Made by a program: the position numbers and the translations under genes. 64,000 nucleotides of DNA from contig NZ_UGNX01000001.1 of NCBI RefSeq assembly GCF_900452415.1, positions 2,232,001-2,296,000 of the forward strand, written 5' to 3'. The notes beneath the pieces are model-generated. The model was not told where the DNA came from and did no database searches. It was given only the letters and a program-made list of their open reading frames with translations. Position 1 is the first letter of the stretch. Each line of letters starts with the position of its first letter. Shown here one piece after another: positions 1-8,407 of the stretch. Origin of the DNA: Legionella cincinnatiensis (GTDB lineage Bacteria > Pseudomonadota > Gammaproteobacteria > Legionellales > Legionellaceae).

Positions 1-121
1 TTAAATAGATTATAGCTGATATTTAAGCACCGAATAATAGATTAGCTCATCATAGCACCTCTCTTAGTCATACGCTCTGCTCGCCATAAAGGAAGATGGC
101 ATAGTGCCAAGGTAGACACAT
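1..121. other. Window edge without a recognisable gene
   Basis: No reading frame here is convincing. The stretch sits outside the left arm of the inverted repeat that brackets the IS remnants and probably belongs to older IS debris, but I could not identify it. Confidence 0.3.
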
Positions 122-243
122 CATTACCCATAATTATTAATTGCTGTTATTCAATCCACTAATTTGTATACTGCCATCCCGTAGATCAGGATGATGAATA
201 TGAGTTGGGCAGCAGCACGCGTAGCCTGGTTGCTCGCAACCAG
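122..243. repeat. Left arm of ~120-bp inverted repeat
   Basis: This stretch is repeated almost perfectly in inverse orientation at 2115-2238, with very few mismatches (for example one C/T change in the GCCATCC segment). Its inner end carries the palindrome CCTGGTTGC/GCAACCAGG that recurs at 410-434 and 2105-2144. The two arms bracket the IS110 remnant and the ISL3 fragment. Whether this is a non-autonomous mobile element or two copies of a dispersed repeat cannot be told from one window. Confidence 0.8.
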
Positions 244-409
244 GATTTCACCTGATTTAATGCCAGCGTAAAAAAATACGTACCGCCCCGAGTTTTGGCT
301 CATCTGTAATTGACCCTGAGGTTTTTGCTCTTCTTTGTGAACTTGCACCACATAAAATAGCATCTTTGTTATTACAAAAGCCTGATAATCTTTGCCGCCT
401 TTGATAAAT

Positions 410-434
410 CCTGGTTGCAAGCAACCAGGCTACG
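410..434. repeat. REP-like palindrome abutting the IS110 end
   Basis: Perfect palindromic core CCTGGTTGC-AA-GCAACCAGG followed by CTACG. Closely related palindromes lie at 225-243 and 2105-2144. It ends six bases before the GGACTCATCC terminal motif of the IS110 remnant, as expected for the IS110/IS1111 habit of inserting at repetitive extragenic palindromes. Confidence 0.65.
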
Positions 435-439
435 TCTAT

Positions 440-1790
440 GGACTCATCCGTTTTTGCAAGTAATTAGCTGTGAAAAGTGAAGTATTTGCATCCGTATATC
501 CGACCATCCAAAGAGCGACTTATTTTATTCACTCGGGCCCTGATGATATTCGCACTCTGCCTCCTTTATCGCTTGCACGGACAATAATGCCCACCGTAGC
601 CCACAGGTATTTACAGAGTAGATTTTACCCTTTTCACATCAGCTGTTATTTGCAAAACTCAGGTTCGTATTTTATCTCCACATGTGTTCACTCTGTTTAT
701 CACCCTGATTTAATAAACTTTTATTTAAGCGCAAAGCTTCAAATGAGCAACATACTTATCATCATAAGCCCTAATTGCCCACATAGGACGTGCATTTTTA
801 TTAGCTACTGCACAGCTGCTTTATTGTAACCTCGCTCTTTATGAAGGCGTTGTATCCAGCAATTTAAATAATCAGTGTTTTTTCCTGAATTTTTTACAAC
901 TGCCCGGCCACCATGTATCAGTAAACTGCGTATGTAGCTCTCCACGTTTACTGATAGACATGAAACACTGCTTTCCTCCACTGGAATGCTCTTTAGGAAC
1001 TAATCCCAAGAAAGCAGCAAAATGACGCCCATTTTTGAAATGAGTGGGATTGCCCATCGTTGCATATACAGCACTTGCTATTATTGGGCCGACTCCTGAT
1101 AGCTTCATCATGCGCTCGCACACAGGACTTTGCTGACAAAAATGCTCTATTTTTTGTGTGTATTTTTCTATATCTTTATCTAAATCCAGTAATTTCTTAG
1201 GACAACGAGATATTATTGCTCGCATTGCATTCGTCAATTCATTTTCGCCATCTTCTAACATCAGAGGAACCTGTTTTCGAACTTGTGATAATCCTTGTAC
1301 TAAAAACAAGCCTACCTCCCTCAAATAACCTCGTATACGATTTCCTAATGCGGTTCTTTCATGGGTTAAACGCTCTCGATATCGATGTAACATCTGTACT
1401 TCTTGGTGCTCTATCGTTTTAATTGGAACAGTTGGCCTATTATCTTGTGGTGCTGCTATGACTATTGCTCGTGCATCATTCTTATCATTTTTATTTCCTC
1501 ATAACCCTAGGACATGAATTTTCGAGACCAGTAATTTGAACTACCACAAGCTTCCATCACTATTTTGCAAGAAGGTAAATTTGCAATTAACGTAGGCAAT
1601 TCTGAGCGCTTTACTTTTTTGCCTAGTATCTTTTTTCCATGCTCATTTACTCCATGCAATTGAAATACATCTTTTGCCAAATCCATGCCTAATAACGTAA
1701 TATTCTTCATTGGACTCTCCTTCCGATAAGGTTGGGTGGACCTTACCCTTTTGGCTCTTATAGTTGCCGGGTAACAGGGAGGATGAGTCC
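440..1790 (-). mobile_element. IS110-family insertion sequence, degenerate
   Basis: The element is delimited by a short inverted pair: GGACTCATCC at 440-449 and GGATGAGTCC at 1781-1790. The ~1.35 kb length fits IS110-family elements. The transposase runs on the minus strand from 1710 to about 725, leaving a ~275-bp non-coding 3' part. Boundaries are inferred from the paired motif and from the palindrome next to the left end, not from a known intact copy. Confidence 0.65.
725..1710 (-). pseudogene. IS110-family transposase (DEDD), frameshifted
   Basis: The start ATG at 1710 has a strong AAGGAG-type ribosome site. The first ~67 residues (MKNITLLGMDLAKDVFQLHG...) are the DEDD N-terminus of IS110 transposases. 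The frame breaks near 1510, where some residues are missing, and resumes in another frame with the KNDKNDAR signature and MLHRYRERL. The Transposase_20 region (LSGVGPIIASAVY, FAAFLGLVPKEHSSGGK) is present. A second frameshift falls near ISKRGE, with the continuation SYIRSLLIHGGRAVV readable in the next frame. A third shift near 820 leads to VANKNARPMWAIRAYDDKY and a stop at 725. Together about 330 codons of a usual ~340 survive, so this is a recently dead copy. Confidence 0.85.
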
Positions 1791-1959
1791 AGATCATTGC
1801 TTGCTAAAAGCCAGCGATTTGACCCTTGTTTGGCCCTTTACATGATTATTGCTTGGCGGATTCTTTATCTAACTCTATGGCTCTACCCAAAAAAAGGGGC
1901 ATTTTAATCAAGTTAGTTTAGACTAACTCTTTGATTTCGCAGTCAAAAGGAAGATTAAA

Positions 1960-2104
1960 ATGCCTAAGAAAGATTGTATCCTAAATTTGCCTGGATATTC
2001 TATTAAAAAAGTAAGTGGAGAGAACCCGGTTTATATCGAAGTCACTTATCGTTGTGTTGTACGATGCATTCATTGTGGTAATAAAAAGTTACGTAAAAAA
2101 GACA
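1960..2104 (+). pseudogene. ISL3-family transposase, N-terminal fragment
   Basis: Starts at ATG 1960 behind AAAAGGAAG. The first ~47 residues include YIEVTYRCVVRCIHCGNKKLRKKDS, a CxxC zinc-binding N-terminus typical of ISL3 transposases. The coding sequence is cut where the palindrome of the right inverted-repeat arm begins; the remaining frame to 2208 only translates the repeat. The motif GGCTCTACCC at about 1879 may be the left terminal repeat of the original element. Confidence 0.6.
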
Positions 2105-2144
2105 GCACGCGTAGCCTGGTTGCTTGCAACCAGGCTACGCGTGC
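2105..2144. repeat. 40-bp near-perfect palindrome
   Basis: Two 19-bp arms (GCACGCGTAGCCTGGTTGC and its complement) separated by TT. This can fold into a very stable hairpin or cruciform. It interrupts the ISL3 fragment and forms the inner end of the right inverted-repeat arm. Confidence 0.8.
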
Positions 2145-2238
2145 TGCTGCCCAACTCATATTCATCATCCTGATCTACGGGATAGCAGTATACAAATTAG
2201 TGGATTGAATAACAGCAATTAATAATTATGGGTAATGA
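2115..2238. repeat. Right arm of ~120-bp inverted repeat
   Basis: Inverse copy of 122-243. The shared sequence begins inside the palindrome and ends sharply after GGGTAATGAG. Between here and 2346 there is no gene. Confidence 0.8.
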
Positions 2239-2346
2239 GGTGGGTAGAGGGGCACTCCTTTTTTTTCAGCCATGAGTATTTTTTAAAAGTTTAGGTGACA
2301 CGATTATAACCGGCTATCAGGAATTACTTATACTATTTCACAAAAT

Positions 2347-2377
2347 AAAGCCTAAATAATCAACTTACTTAGGCTTT
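2347..2377 (-). terminator. Hairpin after the small stress-type gene
   Basis: Arms AAAGCCTAA and TTAGGCTTT flank a short AT-rich loop directly downstream of the minus-strand gene that ends at 2391. The run of T is weak, so the termination role is inferred from position. Confidence 0.5.
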
Positions 2378-2390
2378 TAAAAGTTTAAGA

Positions 2391-2549
2391 TCATTTTTTC
2401 TTTGCGCCTTTATCTTGTTTGTTAACCGTACGCCAAGCTCTTTCTTCTGCTTCTTTTTTAGAGATACCCTTTTTTTCGTATGAATCCTCAATATGTTTTG
2501 CCTGACGCTTTTGTTTCTCTGTATAACTTGATTTATCTCCTTTGCTCAT
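2391..2549 (-). CDS. Small charged protein, 52 aa
   Basis: A short gene read directly from the minus strand: ATG at 2549 preceded by AGGAGATCGTT, ending at TGA 2391. The product begins MSKGDKSSYTEKQKRQAKHIEDSYE and ends in a lysine cluster. It is almost entirely charged and polar, with no membrane segment. The pattern K-x-Q-K-R-x-A-x-H-I-E-x-S-Y-x-x-K-G and the ERAW segment resemble a widespread family of small soluble proteins found near stress genes in proteobacteria; I do not know a defined function. Good ribosome site plus family resemblance make this a real gene despite its size. Confidence 0.75.
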   Translation of the reverse strand: MSKGDKSSYTEKQKRQAKHIEDSYEKKGISKKEAEERAWRTVNKQDKGAKKK

Positions 2550-2723
2550 AACGATCTCCTTTCAACTGTACGCCAATTCAAATTTTGAGACCTACGCCAT
2601 CTGCAATTAAAGTATAGATATAAAAAATAATTATAAGCTTTCTGTTTACCTGAATAATTCTATATTTTTTTTGTAAAAATCCTCTTATTTTCCCTAAAAA
2701 ACTCTAATATCCTTAAAGTATAT

Positions 2724-3590
2724 CTAACCTGCTATTGTATTTCCTCCTAAAATAGGAAGAATTAGTCCACTAATGTATCCCGAATCTGCGTTAGAAGCGA
2801 GAAACACGTAAGCTGGAGCAATTTCTTCGGGTTGAGCAGGTCGCCCTATAGGAGTGTCTCCACCAAAATTTTTTATGCTCTGGCTTGATCTTTCTGCCGG
2901 ATTTAAAGGAGTCCAAACAGGTCCAGGCGCTACACAATTTACACGAATACCCTTATCTATTAGATTCTTAGCTAGAGATTTGGTAAAGGCATGAATAGCT
3001 CCTTTTGTGGAAGAATAGTCCAAAAGCTCTTTACTCCCTTCTAATCCGGTAATTGAACCGGTATTAATAATGACGCTTCCAGGCCGCATATGCGGTACTG
3101 CAAATTTACAAAGATAATAATAGTTGTAAATATTACTGGTAAAGGTAATATTCCATTGGTCCATACTCACCGCATCCAGATTGGGTTGATGTTTTTGAAA
3201 AGCCGCATTATTAACCAAAATATCTATCTTTTTAAAAAAATCCAATGTATCCGTCACTACTTTTTTGCAAAAATCCGCTTGTTTTAAATCACCCGCAATA
3301 AGCAAAACTTTTCTACCTAAAGCTTCAATCTCCTGCTTGATTTTATCTGCATCCCGAGTTTCTTCGGGTAAAAAAACCAAGGCTACATCTGCACCTTCAC
3401 GAGCAAAAAGTAACGCAACAGACCTCCCTATTCCTGAGTCCCCTCCACTTATCAAAGCTACTTTATTTTTTAATTTCTCAGCGGGATTATAGGACTCCGC
3501 CTCATAGAGAGGTTTGGGATTCATATTTTCTTCAATTCCAGGTGGAGTAATGTGTTGGTCAGGAAATGGAGGTTTCGGTTTTTTAGACAT
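2724..3590 (-). CDS. SDR family oxidoreductase (YhdF/YdaD-like)
   Basis: A 288-residue classical short-chain dehydrogenase, an NAD(P)-dependent cytosolic oxidoreductase. The N-terminal ~40 residues (PPFPDQHITPPGIEENMNPKP) are the extension seen in the general-stress YhdF/YdaD subgroup. The Rossmann glycine motif is SGGDSGIGRSVAL (around residue 48), followed by NNAA and the catalytic Y-x-x-x-K in YSSTKGAIHAF. The C-terminus YISGLILPILGG is normal for the family. ATG 3590 has AGAAAGGAT upstream. The physiological substrate is unknown. It stands alone, transcribed opposite to the genes beyond 4.5 kb. Confidence 0.92.
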   Translation of the reverse strand: MSKKPKPPFPDQHITPPGIEENMNPKPLYEAESYNPAEKLKNKVALISGGDSGIGRSVALLFAREGADVALVFLPEETRDADKIKQEIEALGRKVLLIAGDLKQADFCKKVVTDTLDFFKKIDILVNNAAFQKHQPNLDAVSMDQWNITFTSNIYNYYYLCKFAVPHMRPGSVIINTGSITGLEGSKELLDYSSTKGAIHAFTKSLAKNLIDKGIRVNCVAPGPVWTPLNPAERSSQSIKNFGGDTPIGRPAQPEEIAPAYVFLASNADSGYISGLILPILGGNTIAG

Positions 3591-3842
3591 AATAGTATCC
3601 TTTCTTTTAATTCATCCAAATATATATAATAGTCCCCCTTCCCATGAATTTAAAATTGAAAGAAAGTAATTCTAAATAAGTCTCAACTATCCCGTTAACT
3701 TTTTAGAATAACCTTACTATTATTGTGAATAGATATCCTATACTCTAAAATAGAAAATACTTCGGAAAAGAAAATTTTAAAAACTTCGGTTTATCACTAT
3801 AATTAGCTTAAACTTTTCACTTATAAATATAATAAAAGTAAA

Positions 3843-4082
3843 ATGAGAAAAATGAAAAAACCTCCAAAGCCTTTTCGCCCTCTTGAACCACCTGTCTCAA
3901 ATCCTATTGAGAATACTAATGAACCTCCACAACCGATCAAGCCCCTACCTCCTAGTGACCCATCCGATTTACCTCAAGAGAACAACTCCCCCAAAACATC
4001 AAATTCAAAAATACCTCCGCGACCTCTTGAACCCCCTCTTTCTCAACCTATGGATAAAATCAAGAAAAACACACCCAAATAA
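3843..4082 (+). CDS. Short proline-rich protein
   Basis: A 79-residue product dominated by Pro, Ser, Asn and Lys, with no predicted structure. The motif RPLEPP-[VL]-S-x-P occurs twice, near residues 13 and 61, so the protein looks like an internal duplication. A second ATG at 3852 is possible; neither start has a clear Shine-Dalgarno. Such Pro-rich segments can bind SH3-like or profilin-type partners, but nothing here proves translation. The biased composition and the near-repeat argue for a real gene. Confidence 0.45.
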   Translation: MRKMKKPPKPFRPLEPPVSNPIENTNEPPQPIKPLPPSDPSDLPQENNSPKTSNSKIPPRPLEPPLSQPMDKIKKNTPK

Positions 4083-4503
4083 TTAATGTGATCTAATGAA
4101 TTAGGTATTACCAAGCAACTAGTAATCCGAGTAGTCAAACTCTTTTTTTATTTTGTTGTCCGCTCTTTCATAATTGATTTAATGGTTGCGAGTCTGTAGG
4201 TGCATTGTTATTTTCCTCACTATCAAAATAACAATAAATGGTTTCATACCCATTTATCAATTAATAAATTTTTCTGATTAAGCTCCTTTAGATGCAATAG
4301 AACTAAAATCTTTAAATTCATTAAAGGATAAAAGCCTTATTAATTATTCTATAACTCTCTTATATTATATTTTTGACTGTCTTTGATCCAACTTAGAAAA
4401 ATCTCATCTTTAAAGTATCCATCATGTAAAATTTTGCATCACCTGCAATAAATTGTTAGTATGTAAATTTTACTTAAAGGAAAATCAACATAATAAATAC
4501 CTT
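4083..4503. other. Intergenic region, no gene seen
   Basis: AT-rich stretch with a hairpin (arms ATAAATGG / CCATTTAT near 4234-4259) and no credible reading frame. The promoter for the AstE-like/MFS operon should lie in its last 100 bases, but no clear -35/-10 pair stands out. Confidence 0.4.
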
Positions 4504-5508
4504 ATGAAAAATTCGAAACTCACTATTTGTAATGCAATTATCCATCCTGGAGAACGGGTTAATCTGGCTCTACCTTTACCTGATTTCTATTCATGCACTT
4601 CATTTTATATGCCTATAAAAGTAATCCATGGTAAAGAGGCCGGCCCTTGTTTGTTAATTTTTTCTGCTGTGAAAGGTGATGAGCTAAATGGCTTGGAAAT
4701 TATCAATCGATTACTTGAATCCGATAAATTGTCCCATATGCGAGGAACACTAATTGCGGTGCCTGTTTTAAATATTCTGGGGTTAATAGGGCCGTCAAGA
4801 GCACATAATGATTTAAACCTTGAGCGTTGCTTTCCTGGCATAGAAAATGGTTCGTATGGAGAACGTATAGCCCACATCTTCACGCAAGAAATACTCAGTA
4901 AAAGTGATTTTGGTATTGAATTACAAACTGGCTCAATGAACCATGAAATTTTGCCTCAAATATATTGTGATTTGAACAACGTTGAAAGTAAGCGTTTGGC
5001 ACAAAGTTTTAAAGCTCCAGTTATTACTAATGTTAGTATGCAAAATAATTTAAGAAAAACTACAGAGCAATTAGGAATTCCCATGCTTGTCTATCAAGCA
5101 GGAGAGGCAATGCGATTCGACGAGTCGGCGATTAATTTAGGGTTGGCTGGGATTTATAATGTAATGGAAACATTAAATATGCTTGACCCAGCTAATCTCA
5201 ATGAGAACAATATTTTCAAACCTGTTTTTTCACAAGATCAAGATTGGTTAAGGGCACATCGGAGCGGTGTTTTATTGAGCACTGTAGAACTTGGAGAAAA
5301 AATTCAAAGAGGACAACCTATCGGGGTCATTAGTGATCCCTTTAGCGCGGATACAGCTGAAATGTTAAAAGCCGAGCATGAGGGAATAGTGGTTGGTATA
5401 AACCGTAATCCATTAATATATGAAGGACAAACTATTTTTAAAGTAGCAACTTTCATTGATACTAATCGAGCTGAAATTGCTTTGGAAGCATGGGCTAAAG
5501 AGGTATAA
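4504..5508 (+). CDS. AstE/aspartoacylase-like protein lacking two zinc ligands
   Basis: About 334 residues from ATG 4504 (an upstream ATG at 4453 is possible but adds an atypical Lys/Tyr-rich leader). The fold is that of M14-type succinylglutamate desuccinylase/aspartoacylase enzymes, which normally remove acyl groups from amino acids with one zinc ion. Landmarks align well: GTLIAVPVLN, SRAHND, RCFPG, LPQI, LVYQAGEAMRFDE, and a biotinyl-like C-terminal part (GVLLSTVELGEKIQRGQPIG). The zinc site is altered: the usual H-G-D-E is K57-G-D-E60 and the usual D-L-H-T is E-L-Q141-T, so both histidine ligands are gone and only Glu60 remains. The DLNR motif reads NLER. It ends 2 bp before the MFS start, so the two are one operon. 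Confidence 0.85.
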   Translation: MKNSKLTICNAIIHPGERVNLALPLPDFYSCTSFYMPIKVIHGKEAGPCLLIFSAVKGDELNGLEIINRLLESDKLSHMRGTLIAVPVLNILGLIGPSRAHNDLNLERCFPGIENGSYGERIAHIFTQEILSKSDFGIELQTGSMNHEILPQIYCDLNNVESKRLAQSFKAPVITNVSMQNNLRKTTEQLGIPMLVYQAGEAMRFDESAINLGLAGIYNVMETLNMLDPANLNENNIFKPVFSQDQDWLRAHRSGVLLSTVELGEKIQRGQPIGVISDPFSADTAEMLKAEHEGIVVGINRNPLIYEGQTIFKVATFIDTNRAEIALEAWAKEV

Positions 5509-5510
5509 GG

Positions 5511-6770
5511 ATGGGTTTAGAAAACAAAATCAATTTAAAAGGTTTATTCATCTGGCTTATCTGCGCACTCTTTTTTATGTATGAATTTTTATTACGTACC
5601 GTGGTTGGTACTTTTCAAGCACAGATAATGAATGACTTACATTTAACTCCGATGACTTTTTCTTTATTAAGTACAACAGGGTATTTAGTCATTTATGGAA
5701 TAATGCAAATTCCTGTTGGAATTATTACTGTTCGTTTTGGCTTAAAAAAAACATTATTAATTGCGCTAATTTTTTGTGCATGTTCCACACTGGGATTTGC
5801 TTTATCCCATCAATTCAGTATAGCGATGTTTTTTCGTATCCTTATGGGCTTAGGCTCTTCTTTTGGATTTATTTGTCTGTTAATTGCTGTTTATGATTGG
5901 ATGCCTAGAGCAAATATCGCTTTGTTCATAGGTATTTCTCAATTTATTGGTACCTTAGGACCAATGCTTGCTGCAGGCCCATTAACCTCATTGTCTCAAA
6001 CCTCTATGATTGGATGGCGTGTTATATTTTTCAGCATGTCTGTCATTAGCATAGTTATTGCTGTCCTAACATTGTTGTTTGTAGAAAACAATCGCAATAC
6101 TCGAGAAAAATTTATTGTACTTACTAAGCCCATGAAAATATCAGAAAACTTATTAAAAATAATAAGTCAAAAGCAGGTCTGGAGCATTGCTCTTTTTTCT
6201 GGTTGTGTTTACTTCGCTATTGAATATTTTTCAGAAAACATAGGTGTGGAATTTCTCATAAAAAAAGGATTTTCCCTCTCATTCTCTTCCTACATGATAA
6301 CATTAGCATGGTTAGGTTATGCATTAGGGTGTCCCTTACTCGGTTTTATATCTGATAAAATACAACGCAGAAAACCTCTAATGCTTACAAGTGCTTTTAC
6401 AGCTTTAGTATCCTTATCAGGAATTATATATTTTCCATTTGGAAAAACACTAACAGGGATCTGTTTTTTAGCTCTTGGTTTAAGTGCTAGTGGGCAAAGC
6501 ATTGGATTTGCTGCTATTGCAGAGCAGTGTAAAGAAAACTTTTTAGCTATAGGATTAGCTTTTAATAATGCGATGATCGCACTAATTACCTCAATTAATG
6601 CGCCAATATTAGGGAGTATGTTGTCTTATCCTCTACAAATAAAAAACTCTCAAGAAGTTCTCTTTATTCTGATTATATTTTCTATCATTTCAATTGTTAT
6701 TTCCGCTTTTGCAATAAAAGAAACATTTGGAAAGTCAGTGAAAGAAAATACAGTGCTACTTTGGGCCTAA
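5511..6770 (+). CDS. MFS transporter
   Basis: A 419-residue major facilitator with about 12 hydrophobic segments. The loop after helix 2 reads IMQIPVGIITVRFGLKKTLL, the G-x-x-x-D/R-R-x-G-x-K-x family signature, and a second-half equivalent is GFISDKIQRRKPLM. The start lies 2 bp after the AstE-like gene and its AAGG ribosome site overlaps that gene's end, so it is cotranscribed. The substrate cannot be named; pairing with an amino-acid deacylase-like protein suggests a small amino-acid derivative. A distant relative in the same window is the transporter at 52.5 kb. Confidence 0.88.
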   Translation: MGLENKINLKGLFIWLICALFFMYEFLLRTVVGTFQAQIMNDLHLTPMTFSLLSTTGYLVIYGIMQIPVGIITVRFGLKKTLLIALIFCACSTLGFALSHQFSIAMFFRILMGLGSSFGFICLLIAVYDWMPRANIALFIGISQFIGTLGPMLAAGPLTSLSQTSMIGWRVIFFSMSVISIVIAVLTLLFVENNRNTREKFIVLTKPMKISENLLKIISQKQVWSIALFSGCVYFAIEYFSENIGVEFLIKKGFSLSFSSYMITLAWLGYALGCPLLGFISDKIQRRKPLMLTSAFTALVSLSGIIYFPFGKTLTGICFLALGLSASGQSIGFAAIAEQCKENFLAIGLAFNNAMIALITSINAPILGSMLSYPLQIKNSQEVLFILIIFSIISIVISAFAIKETFGKSVKENTVLLWA

Positions 6771-6884
6771 CTACACTATTCAATCATAATTTATAGGACA
6801 ATACAGTTTGATACCCTATACCATTTTCGCAATAAAGTTATCTGGTCAAGGTTCGACCTCGCCACGATTATTTGTCTCTTCTCC

Positions 6885-7943
6885 TTAAATCGTTGGTTGC
6901 ACATAAAGTGTTTGTGTTGGAAATGCGCATTCAGCACCGTTTCTTGCAATAATATCAAGTATCTTCATCAAGATTTCATGTTGCACATCATAAAATTGAG
7001 ACCCTTTTATCGTTTTGCAATAAGCCGAAACCAGAATATTTAACGAAGAAGGACCAAACTCGACTAAACTTACGGTCACTATTTGAGATTTATCAATTTC
7101 TTTATTATCCAAAAGAAATGCTTTGATTTCTTTAGTTATTTTATTAATTTTATCCGCATCCTGGTAACGAACGCCAATATTTGTTTTAATACGTCGGTGC
7201 TGCATCCGTGAGGGATTTTCAACACTAATGGTTAAAAATATCCCGTTAGGAACATATAAAGGTCGTTTATCAAAAGTCCTGATACGAGTCATTCGCCAGC
7301 CAATGTATTCCACAACGCCCTCAATATTTTTGTCTGGTGAGCGAATCCAGTCCCCCACTTTAAAAGGCCTATCCAGATAAATAACCAAGCCACCAAAAAA
7401 ATTCGCCAGTAAATCCTTAGCAGCTAAAGCAACTCCCGCACCACCAATGCCTCCAAAGGCAAGTAACCCAGCTACGGGAATGTCCATAGACTGCATAATG
7501 AGTAGCACACCAATAATAAACACAGCAATAGTTAGCAGCTGCCGTGTAGCATGCACCAATGTTTTATCTACTTCTTTCGTTTGTTGCTCACAAAAAGCTA
7601 AATACAACTCTTCAAAGCATCGTATAAAACGAACCAATATCCAGCATAAAATAAAAACAATACCGATTTGCTTAATTACAGAAAGATTGGCAATTAAAAA
7701 AGAATTCTTTTTATAAGCTAAAAAAATAGTACTAGTAAAAGACAAACCTAAAAACCAAATTAAAAAACCCATAGGTAAAGCAAATGCTTTTAAAAATGCT
7801 TCTGCAAAGAGTACCTTGCGTTGTTCTGCCTTTTCAGTTAAATGACGGCTAACTCGGGCAAGCACCATATGTACTAGTCCAGTACTAATGATGGCGGTAA
7901 CAATATAAATAATCCACATATTAACTTTGATATAGTCAATCAC
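6885..7943 (-). CDS. MscS-family mechanosensitive channel
   Basis: A 352-residue inner-membrane channel. The start is GTG at 7943 with a strong GAGGAGGT ribosome site. Four to five N-terminal membrane helices are followed by the pore and beta-domain signature GGIGGAGVALAAKDLLANFFGG...DRPFKVGDWI and then by a soluble alpha/beta C-terminal domain. Such channels open on membrane tension and release osmolytes during osmotic downshift. Longer than E. coli MscS (286 aa), it falls in the YbdG/YnaI-like size class. It is transcribed alone; the 114 bp upstream of the MFS stop contain no hairpin of note. Confidence 0.92.
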   Translation of the reverse strand: MIDYIKVNMWIIYIVTAIISTGLVHMVLARVSRHLTEKAEQRKVLFAEAFLKAFALPMGFLIWFLGLSFTSTIFLAYKKNSFLIANLSVIKQIGIVFILCWILVRFIRCFEELYLAFCEQQTKEVDKTLVHATRQLLTIAVFIIGVLLIMQSMDIPVAGLLAFGGIGGAGVALAAKDLLANFFGGLVIYLDRPFKVGDWIRSPDKNIEGVVEYIGWRMTRIRTFDKRPLYVPNGIFLTISVENPSRMQHRRIKTNIGVRYQDADKINKITKEIKAFLLDNKEIDKSQIVTVSLVEFGPSSLNILVSAYCKTIKGSQFYDVQHEILMKILDIIARNGAECAFPTQTLYVQPTI

Positions 7944-8407
7944 TTATACCTCCTCTGATCATTGTATGCCCTTCAATTTAGTTTGAAATCTTTAATACTA
8001 CGTCGAATAATGGCCGAGTTGCTCCCGCCCTTCTCCTAAGAACCATACTCTTACCCATAACTAAAGTACAAAACTCCATCATTCTGTAAGATCAACTAAC
8101 CTCTCTAATAACTTTCTTAATTCTAATCACGAAACATCAAAAGAAAAAGTCAAAAACAGTAATGAGTTGAATGTATTTTTTGTAATAAACGGGTAGCTAT
8201 CCGCTTTTTAAACCAGCTCTTGGGTGCTGACTCAAAACCACCTGTGATTATCACGGATAAACTTCCAAGCGTGAGGTCGACTTTTGAAGCCTTTCGGGAA
8301 CTTGGATGTCCCGGAAGGTTTCTCAAAAAAGGGCGACACGCTTGTTATTCATTAATATTTATCGCATTGACGCCCAATAATGAAAATGCGATTTTATTCA
8401 TCCATGA
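7944..8407. other. Intergenic region with imperfect hairpin
   Basis: No gene seen. An imperfect inverted pair (CCTTTCGGGA / TCCCGGAAGG, around 8290-8320) could terminate transcription of the minus-strand gene ending at 8408 or be repeat debris. The last 8220-8400 stretch is open on the plus strand but has no ribosome site and runs into antisense of the next gene. Confidence 0.4.

Noticed and set aside
151-420. 89-codon minus-strand frame ending in the inverted repeat
   Set aside because: Its last third only translates the repeat arm, and the same tail appears behind the ISL3 fragment. No start signal or protein-like composition in the rest.
470-829. 119-codon plus-strand frame
   Set aside because: It is antisense to the end of the IS110 transposase, whose C-terminus can be read on the minus strand (VANKNARPMWAIRAYDDKY) through 725, so the frame is a shadow.
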